In this document: in pieces, positions 1 to 5,316 of the stretch
How the letters are laid out: every line of letters begins with the position of its first letter
How positions within the stretch are numbered: position 1 is the first letter of the stretch
Origin: Sinorhizobium sp.
Lineage (GTDB): Bacteria > Pseudomonadota > Alphaproteobacteria > Rhizobiales > Rhizobiaceae
Direction: 5' to 3'
NCBI GenBank assembly: GCA_031178305.1
Contig: JAPSJG010000281.1
Location: 1-5,585, forward strand
Length of the DNA stretch: 5,585 nucleotides
The notes under the pieces: generated by a model
The model's database searches: none
What the model was told of the DNA's origin: nothing
Seen by the model: the letters and a program-made list of their open reading frames with translations, nothing else
Position numbers and translations under genes: made by a program

Positions 1-11
1 CCGAACAGCCG

Positions 12-686
12 ATGAGGGTTCTTCGCCCGGAAAAGACGCTTCGGGAGCTTGCGCTGGAAAAAATGCGGGACGCCATCGTCAACATGCATTTCAAGGCTGG
101 CGAAAGGCTCGTGGAACGCGATCTCTGTGACCAGCTCGGCGTGAGCCGAACGATCGTGCGCGAAGTGCTCCGGCACCTGGAATCCGAAGGGCTTGTCAGC
201 ATCCTGCCGAACCGGGGGCCTATCGTCGCCGAAACCACGCCGGAAGAAGCCCGGCAGATCTACGAGATCAGAGGCGCGCTCGAAGGGATCGCCGCACAGG
301 CCTGCGCCGTGCAGCGGGATCCAAAACTAGTGCACGAGCTCGAGAGCATTCTTGGGCGGATCCGCGCCGCGTATGCCGCCGATGAGCTCTCCGGCGTGCT
401 CAGCGCCACGACGGAGTTCTACCGAACACTCTTCGAGCGGTCCGGCCGCCATGTCGCCTGGGGCATCGTCAATTCGATCACGGCGAGGATCAATCATCTG
501 CGCTCCATGACGATCAAGACGCCAGGCCGCGGCAAACAAGGGCCGGCACAGATGCAGCGCATCATCGACGCGATCAAGGCGGGCGACGGCAAGGCCGCCT
601 ACGAGGCGGCCAACGCGCATGTGACAAACGCAGCCGTCATCGCCGCGGCGCTTCTTGAGGCACAGCAAGGCTCAAAGGCTGGGTAG
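12..686 (+). CDS. GntR-family transcriptional regulator, FadR/FCD subfamily
   Basis: This is a cytoplasmic DNA-binding regulator that probably controls a metabolic locus through a small-molecule ligand. Residues about 10-72 form the GntR winged helix: the recognition region LGVSRTIVREVLRHLESEGL is followed by the wing around PNRGPIV. Residues about 80-215 form a helical FCD ligand domain, including the IYEIRGALEG entry helix. The 224-residue length is normal for the family. FCD domains usually bind a metal through Asp and three His. Here the FH position is Tyr137, the usual EH position reads MQ (Gln182), and only the C-terminal His203 remains, so the ligand site looks atypical. The start is uncertain: the frame stays open to the window edge and the 11 bases before the ATG show no Shine-Dalgarno, so a few N-terminal residues may lie outside. 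The gene converges on the ATPase, so its targets are more likely to the left. The family call is firm; the effector is unknown. Confidence 0.93.
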   Translation: MRVLRPEKTLRELALEKMRDAIVNMHFKAGERLVERDLCDQLGVSRTIVREVLRHLESEGLVSILPNRGPIVAETTPEEARQIYEIRGALEGIAAQACAVQRDPKLVHELESILGRIRAAYAADELSGVLSATTEFYRTLFERSGRHVAWGIVNSITARINHLRSMTIKTPGRGKQGPAQMQRIIDAIKAGDGKAAYEAANAHVTNAAVIAAALLEAQQGSKAG

Positions 687-728
687 AGCGCCCGAGCACC
701 ATATCCCGATCGACGGCGGCTTCGTCGC

Positions 729-3611
729 TCAAAAGGCGCCGGTCATTCCATCCTCTGCGCGGCGCCGATGTCGGTCGGCCAGCCGGCGCGAAAGGAACTT
801 CTCGATCTCGCGCAGCCACAGCACGCTACTCGCCGCTGCAGCGCAAAGCGCCCAGTCGCCGATGCCGATCGCAACGGTGGAGAACGCCGTCTGCAGAAAC
901 GGCACGTAGATGACAGCGGCATGCAAGCCGAGCGAGAGGCACAGCGCGGCCCAAAGCCATCGATTGGCGAACAAGCTGACAAAGGCGCTCTGGTCGTCCG
1001 AGCGCGCGTTGAAGACGTTGAAGAGCTGGAACAGCATCAAGGTGGTGAAGGCCATGGTCCGGCCGTAGTGAAGCGTGCCGGAGCCCTCGATGAAGCCGCC
1101 CGGCAGCGAGGCATCGAGGACGAGGATGGTACCTGCCGCCATGATGGCGCCGACGAAGGCGATCCCCATCCACATGCGCGCCGTGACCGCACCCTCATCG
1201 CGCGGGCGGGGCGGCCTTTTCATCGCATTGGGATCAGCCGGATCGCCCCCGAGCGCCAGGGCGGGCGCGCCATCCGTAACCAGGTTGATCCAGAGGATCT
1301 GGGTGGCGAGCAGCGGAAGCACGATTCCGCCGCTTCCCGCCGCCCGGAGCCCGATCGCGTCGGCCAGGAGCACGCCGAAGAACATGGTCGTCACCTCGCC
1401 TATGTTCGAGGAAAGCAGGTAGCGCAGGAACTTTTGGATATTGGCGAAGATGGTGCGTCCCTCCTCGACGGCAGCAACGATCGTTGCGAAATTGTCGTCT
1501 GCCAGGACCATGTCGGAGGCTTCCTTGGAAACATCCGTGCCGGCAATGCCCATGGCTATGCCGATATCCGAGGTCTTGAGCGCCGGCGCGTCATTGACCC
1601 CGTCGCCCGTCATGGCGACGGTCAGGCCGGCGCGCCGAAAGGCCTGGACGATGCGCAGCTTGTGCTCCGGGTCGACGCGGGCAAAGACGGAGGTTTCCGC
1701 GACGAGTTGTTCGAGTTCCTCATCGGACATCGCCTCGAGCTCCGTCCCGGTCACGGCATGCTCGTCCTCGCTGATGCCGAGTTCGCGCGCGATGACGGCC
1801 GCGGTGCGGGGATGGTCGCCCGTGATCATGACCGGCCGGATGCCGGCCGACCTGGCGCGCGCGACGGCGCGCTTCGCCTCCTCGCGCGGCGGATCCATGA
1901 TGCCGATGAGGCCGAGGAAGATGAGGTCCCGTTCCGCCGATCTGCCGTCCGCTGCGCCCGGCTGTACGGAAGGCAGCGGACGATAGCCCGTCGCAAGCGT
2001 TCTCAGCGCCTGCCCCGCGAGTTCTTCGTTGGCGGACTGGATCTGCGAGCGCCGTTCCTCGGAAAGCGGCCGAGGCTCCGAGCCGACCAGCTCCCGCGTT
2101 GAGCGCGACAAGAGGACTTCCGGCGCCCCTTTCGTGAAGAGGCGAAGCGAGGTGGCCTCGCCATTCTCATGGATCGTGCTCATCAGCTTCCGTTCGGAGG
2201 AGAAGGGGATTTCCTGCACCCGCTCGAAACGGTCTGCGATCCTCTCGCCAAGACCCGCCTTGCATGCGGCGACTACGAGCGCTCCCTCGGTTGGATCGCC
2301 CTTGACCATCCATCGCCCTTCCTCTTCCTCGAGCCGCGCATTGTTGGCGCGAGCGCCGGCGGCCAATGCAAGCAGCACCTCCTCTTTCAGTTCTCCCTCG
2401 ACAGCCTCGCCACCGCGCCGGTGCATTGCGCCTTCCGGTGCATAGCCCGTCCCTTCGAATTCGACTTCACCACTCGCCGTCACCACCCGGCGGACCGTCA
2501 TTTCATTGCGGGTCAGCGTACCTGTCTTGTCGGAGGCGATCACGTCGGCGGAGCCGAGCGTCTCGACCGCCGCCAGGTGCCGGATGATCGCATTGCGCGC
2601 CGCCATGCGCTGCACCCCGACCGCCAGCACAGCCGTGATGATCGCCGGAAGCCCTTCCGGCACTGCGGCAACCGCGATTGCAACGCCGAAGATCAGGACA
2701 TCGAACAGAGCGGCGAGCCCGTTGATCTCTTCGATGAGCAGGATCATCGCGATGATGACGGTAGCGATGGCGACCACCGCCGCACCGAGAAGGCGGCCAA
2801 CCCGATCGAGCTCGCGCTGAAGCGGCGTCCTCTCGGCCGGCGTCGCCTGGAGCAGGCCGGCGATCCGCCCCATCTCCGTCCGCATGCCCGTGGCCGTGAC
2901 GATCGCCCGCCCACGCCCATAGGTCAGCGTGGTCCCGCTGAACACCATGTTGCCGCGGTCGCCGAGCGCAGCCGCTTGTGCGAGCGGCTCGGCGTTCTTG
3001 GCTACCGGCTGGCTTTCTCCCGTCAGGGCCGCCTCGGATGCGCGAAGGCCCGCAGCCTCCACCAGCCGCGCATCCGCCGAGACGGCGTCGCCTTCCTCGA
3101 GCAGAATGACGTCTCCCGGCACAAGTTCGGCAACGGCAATTTCCTGTTGCTGCCCGTCGCGAAGTATCGTCGATTGAATGGCCGTCATCTGCCGTAGGGC
3201 AGAAACCGCCCGGGCCGCTCGCGCCTCCTGCAGATAGCCGATGGCGGCGTTGAGGAACACGATGGCAAGGATCGCAATTGCCTCGTAGGGCAGATGCGTG
3301 TCCGGTTCAACCAGCCACAGCAAGCCGGAAATCAACGCCGCCGCGATCAGCAGCAGCACCAGAACGTCGTTGAATTGTGAGAGAAATTGCCGCCAGCGCG
3401 AGGGCGGCTTCTCCTCTGTCAATTCGTTGCGCCCGAAGCGGGAGAGCCGCCTTGCGGCCTCCTCGGCGCTCAGCCCGCGCTCCGGGTCCGTTTCGTGTGC
3501 GGCAGCCACCTGCTCGATACTCTGACGATAGGGCTCCCCTTTCCGGACCGAGTCGTCCTTCCCCTCGTCTGCCTTTTCATGAGCTGGCGGCCTTTCTGCA
3601 TTAGGCGGCAT
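729..3611 (-). CDS. P-type (P2A-like) cation-transporting ATPase, probably Ca2+
   Basis: This 960-residue inner-membrane pump couples ATP hydrolysis to cation export, most likely Ca2+. In order: an N-terminal cation-ATPase domain (about 24-95); M1-M2 (about 82-125); the actuator loop with TGES (197-200); M3-M4 with PEGLP (318-322); the phosphorylation motif DKTGTLT with Asp361; the nucleotide-binding domain with KGDPTEG (437-443), FSSERK and KGAPE (494-498); TGD (597-599); TGDGVNDAP (668-676); and M5-M10. Known SERCA ion ligands are present: Glu319 in M4, Asn736 and Glu739 in M5, and Asn776, Thr779 and Asp780 in M6. The M8 Glu is Gln862, as in plasma-membrane Ca2+ pumps. There is no CPC motif and no heavy-metal-binding domain, which argues against a P1B metal pump. 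The start at 3611 is preferred over the open frame extending to 3824 because an AGGAAGG Shine-Dalgarno (3620-3626) sits 8 nt upstream and the extra 71 residues look non-coding. The substrate is inferred from motifs; Mn2+ or a monovalent cation remains possible. Confidence 0.96.
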   Translation of the reverse strand: MPPNAERPPAHEKADEGKDDSVRKGEPYRQSIEQVAAAHETDPERGLSAEEAARRLSRFGRNELTEEKPPSRWRQFLSQFNDVLVLLLIAAALISGLLWLVEPDTHLPYEAIAILAIVFLNAAIGYLQEARAARAVSALRQMTAIQSTILRDGQQQEIAVAELVPGDVILLEEGDAVSADARLVEAAGLRASEAALTGESQPVAKNAEPLAQAAALGDRGNMVFSGTTLTYGRGRAIVTATGMRTEMGRIAGLLQATPAERTPLQRELDRVGRLLGAAVVAIATVIIAMILLIEEINGLAALFDVLIFGVAIAVAAVPEGLPAIITAVLAVGVQRMAARNAIIRHLAAVETLGSADVIASDKTGTLTRNEMTVRRVVTASGEVEFEGTGYAPEGAMHRRGGEAVEGELKEEVLLALAAGARANNARLEEEEGRWMVKGDPTEGALVVAACKAGLGERIADRFERVQEIPFSSERKLMSTIHENGEATSLRLFTKGAPEVLLSRSTRELVGSEPRPLSEERRSQIQSANEELAGQALRTLATGYRPLPSVQPGAADGRSAERDLIFLGLIGIMDPPREEAKRAVARARSAGIRPVMITGDHPRTAAVIARELGISEDEHAVTGTELEAMSDEELEQLVAETSVFARVDPEHKLRIVQAFRRAGLTVAMTGDGVNDAPALKTSDIGIAMGIAGTDVSKEASDMVLADDNFATIVAAVEEGRTIFANIQKFLRYLLSSNIGEVTTMFFGVLLADAIGLRAAGSGGIVLPLLATQILWINLVTDGAPALALGGDPADPNAMKRPPRPRDEGAVTARMWMGIAFVGAIMAAGTILVLDASLPGGFIEGSGTLHYGRTMAFTTLMLFQLFNVFNARSDDQSAFVSLFANRWLWAALCLSLGLHAAVIYVPFLQTAFSTVAIGIGDWALCAAAASSVLWLREIEKFLSRRLADRHRRRAEDGMTGAF

Positions 3612-3619
3612 GATCCTCG

Positions 3620-3626
3620 CCTTCCT
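3620..3626 (-). promoter_or_regulatory. Ribosome binding site that decides the ATPase start
   Basis: Read on the minus strand, this is AGGAAGG, 8 nt before the ATG whose first base is 3611. A further GAGG lies closer to the ATG. No comparable site was noticed before the in-frame upstream Met at 3824, so the shorter 960-residue protein is favoured. Confidence 0.75.
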
Positions 3627-3633
3627 GTAGAAA

Positions 3634-3664
3634 CGAGAGCCGTCAGAACGGCTCGCCACTCTCG
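3634..3664 (-). promoter_or_regulatory. Hairpin in the ATPase leader, just upstream of the RBS
   Basis: The arms gagccgt (3637-3643) and acggctc (3648-3654) form a perfect 7-bp stem around a 4-nt loop. An overlapping outer pair, cgagag (3634-3639) and ctctcg (3659-3664), could extend the stem or compete with it. If transcription starts upstream, this structure would sit about 25 nt before the ATPase start codon and could affect translation or mRNA stability. No matching riboswitch or attenuator class is recognised, and no clear promoter was found on this strand. The structure is visible in the sequence; a function is only inferred. Confidence 0.3.
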
Positions 3665-3714
3665 GCACAGCGCCGGCGGCATGCCAGCTGACGAACCGCG
3701 TCGCCAATAGAGAT

Positions 3715-3894
3715 ATGCCCGCCCAGCCATTCGGAAAGGGTGAGGCGAACCGTTGGCTTGCCGTTGTGGGAGCGGAGCATGAAAAGCTACAACCGGCGCT
3801 CAGAGAGGCATTGACCGACGTCAAAGGGCATTTGCCTCTGGCCCACCTAAAGCGCCGCGCTTATCAGACGCGCAAGGTCGCTGTAGCACTTTGA
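3715..3894 (+). CDS. Doubtful small ORF or gene remnant, 59 codons
   Basis: The frame starts ATG at 3715 (MPAQPFGKGEANRWLAVVGA...) and ends at TGA 3892-3894. It is open upstream to a TAG at 3628-3630. Residues up to about 44 have a balanced, plausible composition (for example EHEKLQPALREALTDVK, which would form a helix). The last 13 or so residues, rich in Lys/Arg, are read from the RIME-like repeat. This suggests either that the element replaced the original end of a small gene or that the frame is accidental. The Shine-Dalgarno is poor (only AGAG just before the ATG), and third positions are less GC-biased than in the neighbouring genes. I do not recognise a family. It is listed because it is the best coding candidate in the spacer, but it may well be non-coding. 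Confidence 0.22.
   Translation: MPAQPFGKGEANRWLAVVGAEHEKLQPALREALTDVKGHLPLAHLKRRAYQTRKVAVAL
3804..3839. repeat. Nested inverted repeat next to the RIME-like element
   Basis: Outer arms agaggca (3804-3810) and tgcctct (3833-3839) flank inner arms ttgac (3811-3815) and gtcaa (3820-3824) around a CGAC loop. The left half is one continuous 12-base arm; the right half has an 8-base bulge. It could form an RNA stem-loop or serve as a protein-binding site. It ends 8 bp before the RIME-like element. No T-run follows, so it is not a standard terminator. Confidence 0.4.
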
Positions 3895-3940
3895 ATTGCT
3901 GCAGTTCTTAAATCGAGGTCGATTTAAGGAGACAGGCTGC
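3847..3940. repeat. RIME-like intergenic mosaic element (rhizobial palindromic repeat)
   Basis: This stretch consists of two consecutive imperfect palindromes, the architecture known for RIME1 repeats (roughly 100-110 bp, found between genes in Sinorhizobium, Rhizobium and Agrobacterium). The first has outer arms ctaaagcg (3847-3854) and cgctgtag (3879-3886), with one mismatch, and an inner GC-rich pair around ttatcag. The joining core ctgtagcactttgaattgct (3881-3900) matches my memory of the family. The second has outer arms gcag (3901-3904) and ctgc (3937-3940) around a perfect 10-bp inverted repeat, cttaaatcga / tcgatttaag (3907-3928), with a GG centre. At about 94 bp this copy appears slightly shortened in its left arms relative to remembered copies. 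Such elements are transcribed or act as spacers; their function is unsettled. The structure is directly visible; the family name is from memory. Confidence 0.75.
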
Positions 3941-3944
3941 GACC

Positions 3945-3958
3945 GGACGGCCGCGTCC
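3945..3958. repeat. Short GC-rich hairpin directly after the RIME-like element
   Basis: Arms ggacg (3945-3949) and cgtcc (3954-3958) enclose a GCCG loop. It starts 4 bp after the second RIME palindrome and may be a further module of the mosaic. It has no T-run, and a hairpin this short can arise by chance in GC-rich DNA. Confidence 0.3.
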
Positions 3959-3993
3959 TGGCGCCGGCATTTTAGTGTTTCTTGTGAAAAGAA

Positions 3994-4021
3994 AACCTGT
4001 CGCTGATAACAGGGACAGGTT
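3994..4021. repeat. 8-bp inverted repeat (aacctgtc / gacaggtt)
   Basis: The arms aacctgtc (3994-4001) and gacaggtt (4014-4021) are perfect complements separated by 12 bp. The spacer contains acagg (4009-4013), which could instead pair with cctgt (3996-4000), so two mutually exclusive stems are possible. It could be a dyad operator or an RNA structure. It lies in AT-richer DNA about 285 bp upstream of the dehydrogenase start, which is far for an operator of that gene. Confidence 0.4.
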
Positions 4022-4054
4022 AGATCGGACGCTGCCGACTGAGGCGCAGTCCAG

Positions 4055-4081
4055 CGATGCGCGGGGAGGAATTTCGCATCG
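4055..4081. repeat. 7-bp inverted repeat with a purine-rich GGGGAGGA loop
   Basis: Arms cgatgcg (4055-4061) and cgcatcg (4075-4081) flank a 13-base spacer that carries a Shine-Dalgarno-like GGGGAGGA. No ATG, GTG or TTG follows at the right distance, so I see no gene started by it. It is the last clear stem-loop before the AT-rich patch. Confidence 0.3.
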
Positions 4082-4256
4082 AACATTAATCATTTAATTG
4101 ATGTTTGCCTAAAAAGAAAGCAAAATCGTGATTGCCTTCTTCATGAGCAACGGCGAAGTCTTCAAGCCTTCCGATGGCTGGCTGCTTTTGCCCCCGAAGC
4201 GGCCGCCTGCCCTACAGTCATCGACGCCATTACCCTGAGGCGCGATCGGACCTCGC
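4082..4256. other. Spacer with an AT-rich patch and no convincing gene
   Basis: Positions about 4082-4127 are markedly AT-rich for this window. They contain a poor sigma70-like pair, TTGATG (4098-4103) and CAAAAT (4121-4126), with 17-bp spacing. The rest, to 4256, returns to high GC. Only very short frames occur, for example 31 codons from the ATG at 4143, and none has a Shine-Dalgarno or a recognisable product. No tRNA, terminator with a T-run, or known riboswitch is seen here. Confidence 0.5.
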
Positions 4257-4281
4257 GGAACGGATGTCAGTTGGAAACGTT
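4257..4281 (+). promoter_or_regulatory. EcfG/RpoE2-type general-stress promoter
   Basis: GGAAC (4257-4261), a 16-base spacer and CGTT (4278-4281) match the alphaproteobacterial sigma-EcfG consensus (GGAAC-N16-17-CGTT) exactly. Transcription should begin about 6-9 bases further on, near 4287-4290. That gives a 5' leader of under 20 nt before the ATG at 4306. Its position and strand fit the dehydrogenase gene, so that gene is predicted to belong to the general stress regulon. The match is visible in the sequence; activity is inferred. Confidence 0.72.
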
Positions 4282-4305
4282 TCATGAGGGTTCTTAGAGA
4301 GCACA

Positions 4306-5250
4306 ATGGCTAACCAACCTGCGCGAAATAATCTAGCCGGCAAAAACATGGTGACCGTGTTCGGCGGGACGGGCTTCCTCGGGCGGCGGATCGTGAGCAG
4401 GCTTCTGGACAAGTCTGTTGATGTACGTGCGGTCTCGCGTCACCCGCGCGAGAACAAGTTGAACGACTCGTCCGGTAAGAGGCCATCTCGGCAGATCAAG
4501 GCGGACATATTGGATCCATCCTCGATCGCCGCTGCCGTGGCCGGATCACGCGCGGTAGTGAATGCGATCAGCCTTTATGTTGAACGCGGTGGACAGACTT
4601 TCGAGCGTGTCCATGTAGAAGCCGCTGCCGATCTGGCGGCCGCTTCGCGGGATGCAGGCGTCGAGATATTCGTCCAGATTTCGGGCATTGGATCGGATCC
4701 AAAATCCCGTTCGAGCTACATCCGGGCCCGAGGCCGCGGCGAGGAGGTGGTGAAGGCGGCGTTTCCAGGCGCGGTGATCGTCCGGCCCGCTGTCATGACG
4801 GGACCCGACGACGCGTTCATCACAACGATCGCGCGGCTGGTGCAGATCCTCCCGATCTATCCGCTGTTCGGCGAAGGCCGCACTCGGCTGCAACCGGTTT
4901 ATGTCGAGGACGTGGCGGAAGCCGTGAGCCGCTTGGCCGCGGGGAAATATGCCACGGATGCTTCGATCTTCGAGTGCGCCGGTCCGCGCATTTATTCGTA
5001 TCGCGAACTCGTTCGGGAGGTCGCCACTCAACTCAAGGTGCGGATCAGGCTGATGCCCGTGCCATTCGCGGTGTGGAGCATGTTGGCGACTGCTGCGGAA
5101 TCTCTTCCAGCCGTTCCCCTGACGCGCAACCAAGTCGATCTCATGCGTCGTGACAATGTCGCGGCAAACGATCTGCCGGGCTTGGCAGAACTGGGCATCC
5201 AATCGCGCGGCATCGAGGCAGTCGTCCACATGATCGAGCGCCAGGCTTGA
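4306..5250 (+). CDS. Atypical SDR / NAD(P)-binding epimerase-like protein (NDUFA9/NmrA-like)
   Basis: This 314-residue cytoplasmic Rossmann-fold protein belongs to the extended/atypical short-chain dehydrogenase group that includes complex I NDUFA9-like proteins. The nucleotide-binding motif GGTGFLG is at 20-26, just after the first beta strand (MVTVF). Arginines after the second strand (VRAVSRHP, 40-47) hint at NADP(H). The central strand ends ISGIGSD (125-131), with Ser126 at the usual active-site Ser place. The Tyr motif reads YIRAR, with Tyr138 but Arg142 where classical enzymes have Lys. This is followed by the typical GEEVV and VIVRPAVMTGPDD segments and a C-terminal substrate-side domain with QPVYVEDVAEAV (196-207). 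Catalysis may therefore be weak or absent, and the protein may only bind or sense nucleotide. The ATG at 4306 has a modest AGAG purine patch; Met15 (4348) is an alternative start with no RBS. It sits directly behind an EcfG-type promoter. The specific substrate is unknown. Confidence 0.9.
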   Translation: MANQPARNNLAGKNMVTVFGGTGFLGRRIVSRLLDKSVDVRAVSRHPRENKLNDSSGKRPSRQIKADILDPSSIAAAVAGSRAVVNAISLYVERGGQTFERVHVEAAADLAAASRDAGVEIFVQISGIGSDPKSRSSYIRARGRGEEVVKAAFPGAVIVRPAVMTGPDDAFITTIARLVQILPIYPLFGEGRTRLQPVYVEDVAEAVSRLAAGKYATDASIFECAGPRIYSYRELVREVATQLKVRIRLMPVPFAVWSMLATAAESLPAVPLTRNQVDLMRRDNVAANDLPGLAELGIQSRGIEAVVHMIERQA

Positions 5251-5264
5251 GCCGGAACTACATC

Positions 5265-5289
5265 GGAACCTATCGCTGCGCGCGAGGTT
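5265..5289 (+). promoter_or_regulatory. Second EcfG/RpoE2-type promoter candidate
   Basis: GGAAC (5265-5269), a 16-base spacer and GGTT (5286-5289) fit the looser RpoE2 pattern GGAAC-N18-TT, with one mismatch to CGTT. A second GGAAC at 5254-5258 has no partner at the right spacing. The predicted start near 5295 leaves about 20 nt before the ATG at 5317, including the Shine-Dalgarno. It lies in the 66-bp gap after the dehydrogenase, so the Cys-rich gene could be transcribed from here as well as by read-through. Confidence 0.5.
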
Positions 5290-5302
5290 GGTCCGACTGA
5301 AC

Positions 5303-5308
5303 AGGAGG
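5303..5308 (+). promoter_or_regulatory. Strong Shine-Dalgarno of the Cys-rich gene
   Basis: AGGAGG lies 8 nt before the ATG at 5317. It is the best ribosome-binding site in the window and fixes this start, suggesting efficient translation of the small protein. Confidence 0.85.
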
Positions 5309-5316
5309 ATACAGCC

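Noticed and set aside
687..728. Bidirectional terminator between the convergent genes
   Set aside because: Only a weak 5-bp stem (cgacg / cgtcg) with no T-run on either side; not enough to call a terminator.
768..2102. Long 444-codon open frame on the plus strand opposite the ATPase
   Set aside because: It is antisense to a gene with unmistakable P-type ATPase motifs. The translation is rich in Arg, Gly and Asp and low in hydrophobic order, as expected for a mirror frame in GC-rich DNA.
2169..3197. 342-codon open frame on the plus strand opposite the ATPase
   Set aside because: Mirror frame of the conserved pump; its Arg/His/Asp-rich translation has no recognisable domain.
3612..3824. 71-residue N-terminal extension of the ATPase to an upstream Met
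   Set aside because: The extension is Ser/Ala/Arg-rich without homology-like features, and the strong AGGAAGG sits before the Met at 3611.
4098..4126. Sigma70-like promoter TTGATG-N17-CAAAAT
   Set aside because: Only 4 of 6 matches in each box within an AT-rich patch, and about 170 nt from the next gene. The EcfG-type promoter at 4257 explains that gene better.
3847..4306. Minus-strand frames of 60-80 codons in the spacer
   Set aside because: They run through the RIME-like palindromes and other inverted repeats, lack a convincing RBS, and show no protein-like pattern.
4284..4313. Nine-codon leader frame overlapping the SDR start, and a 12-base match to the start of the regulator gene at 12-23
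   Set aside because: The frame has no usable RBS given the predicted transcript start. A single shared 12-mer is expected by chance in 5.6 kb compared against itself.
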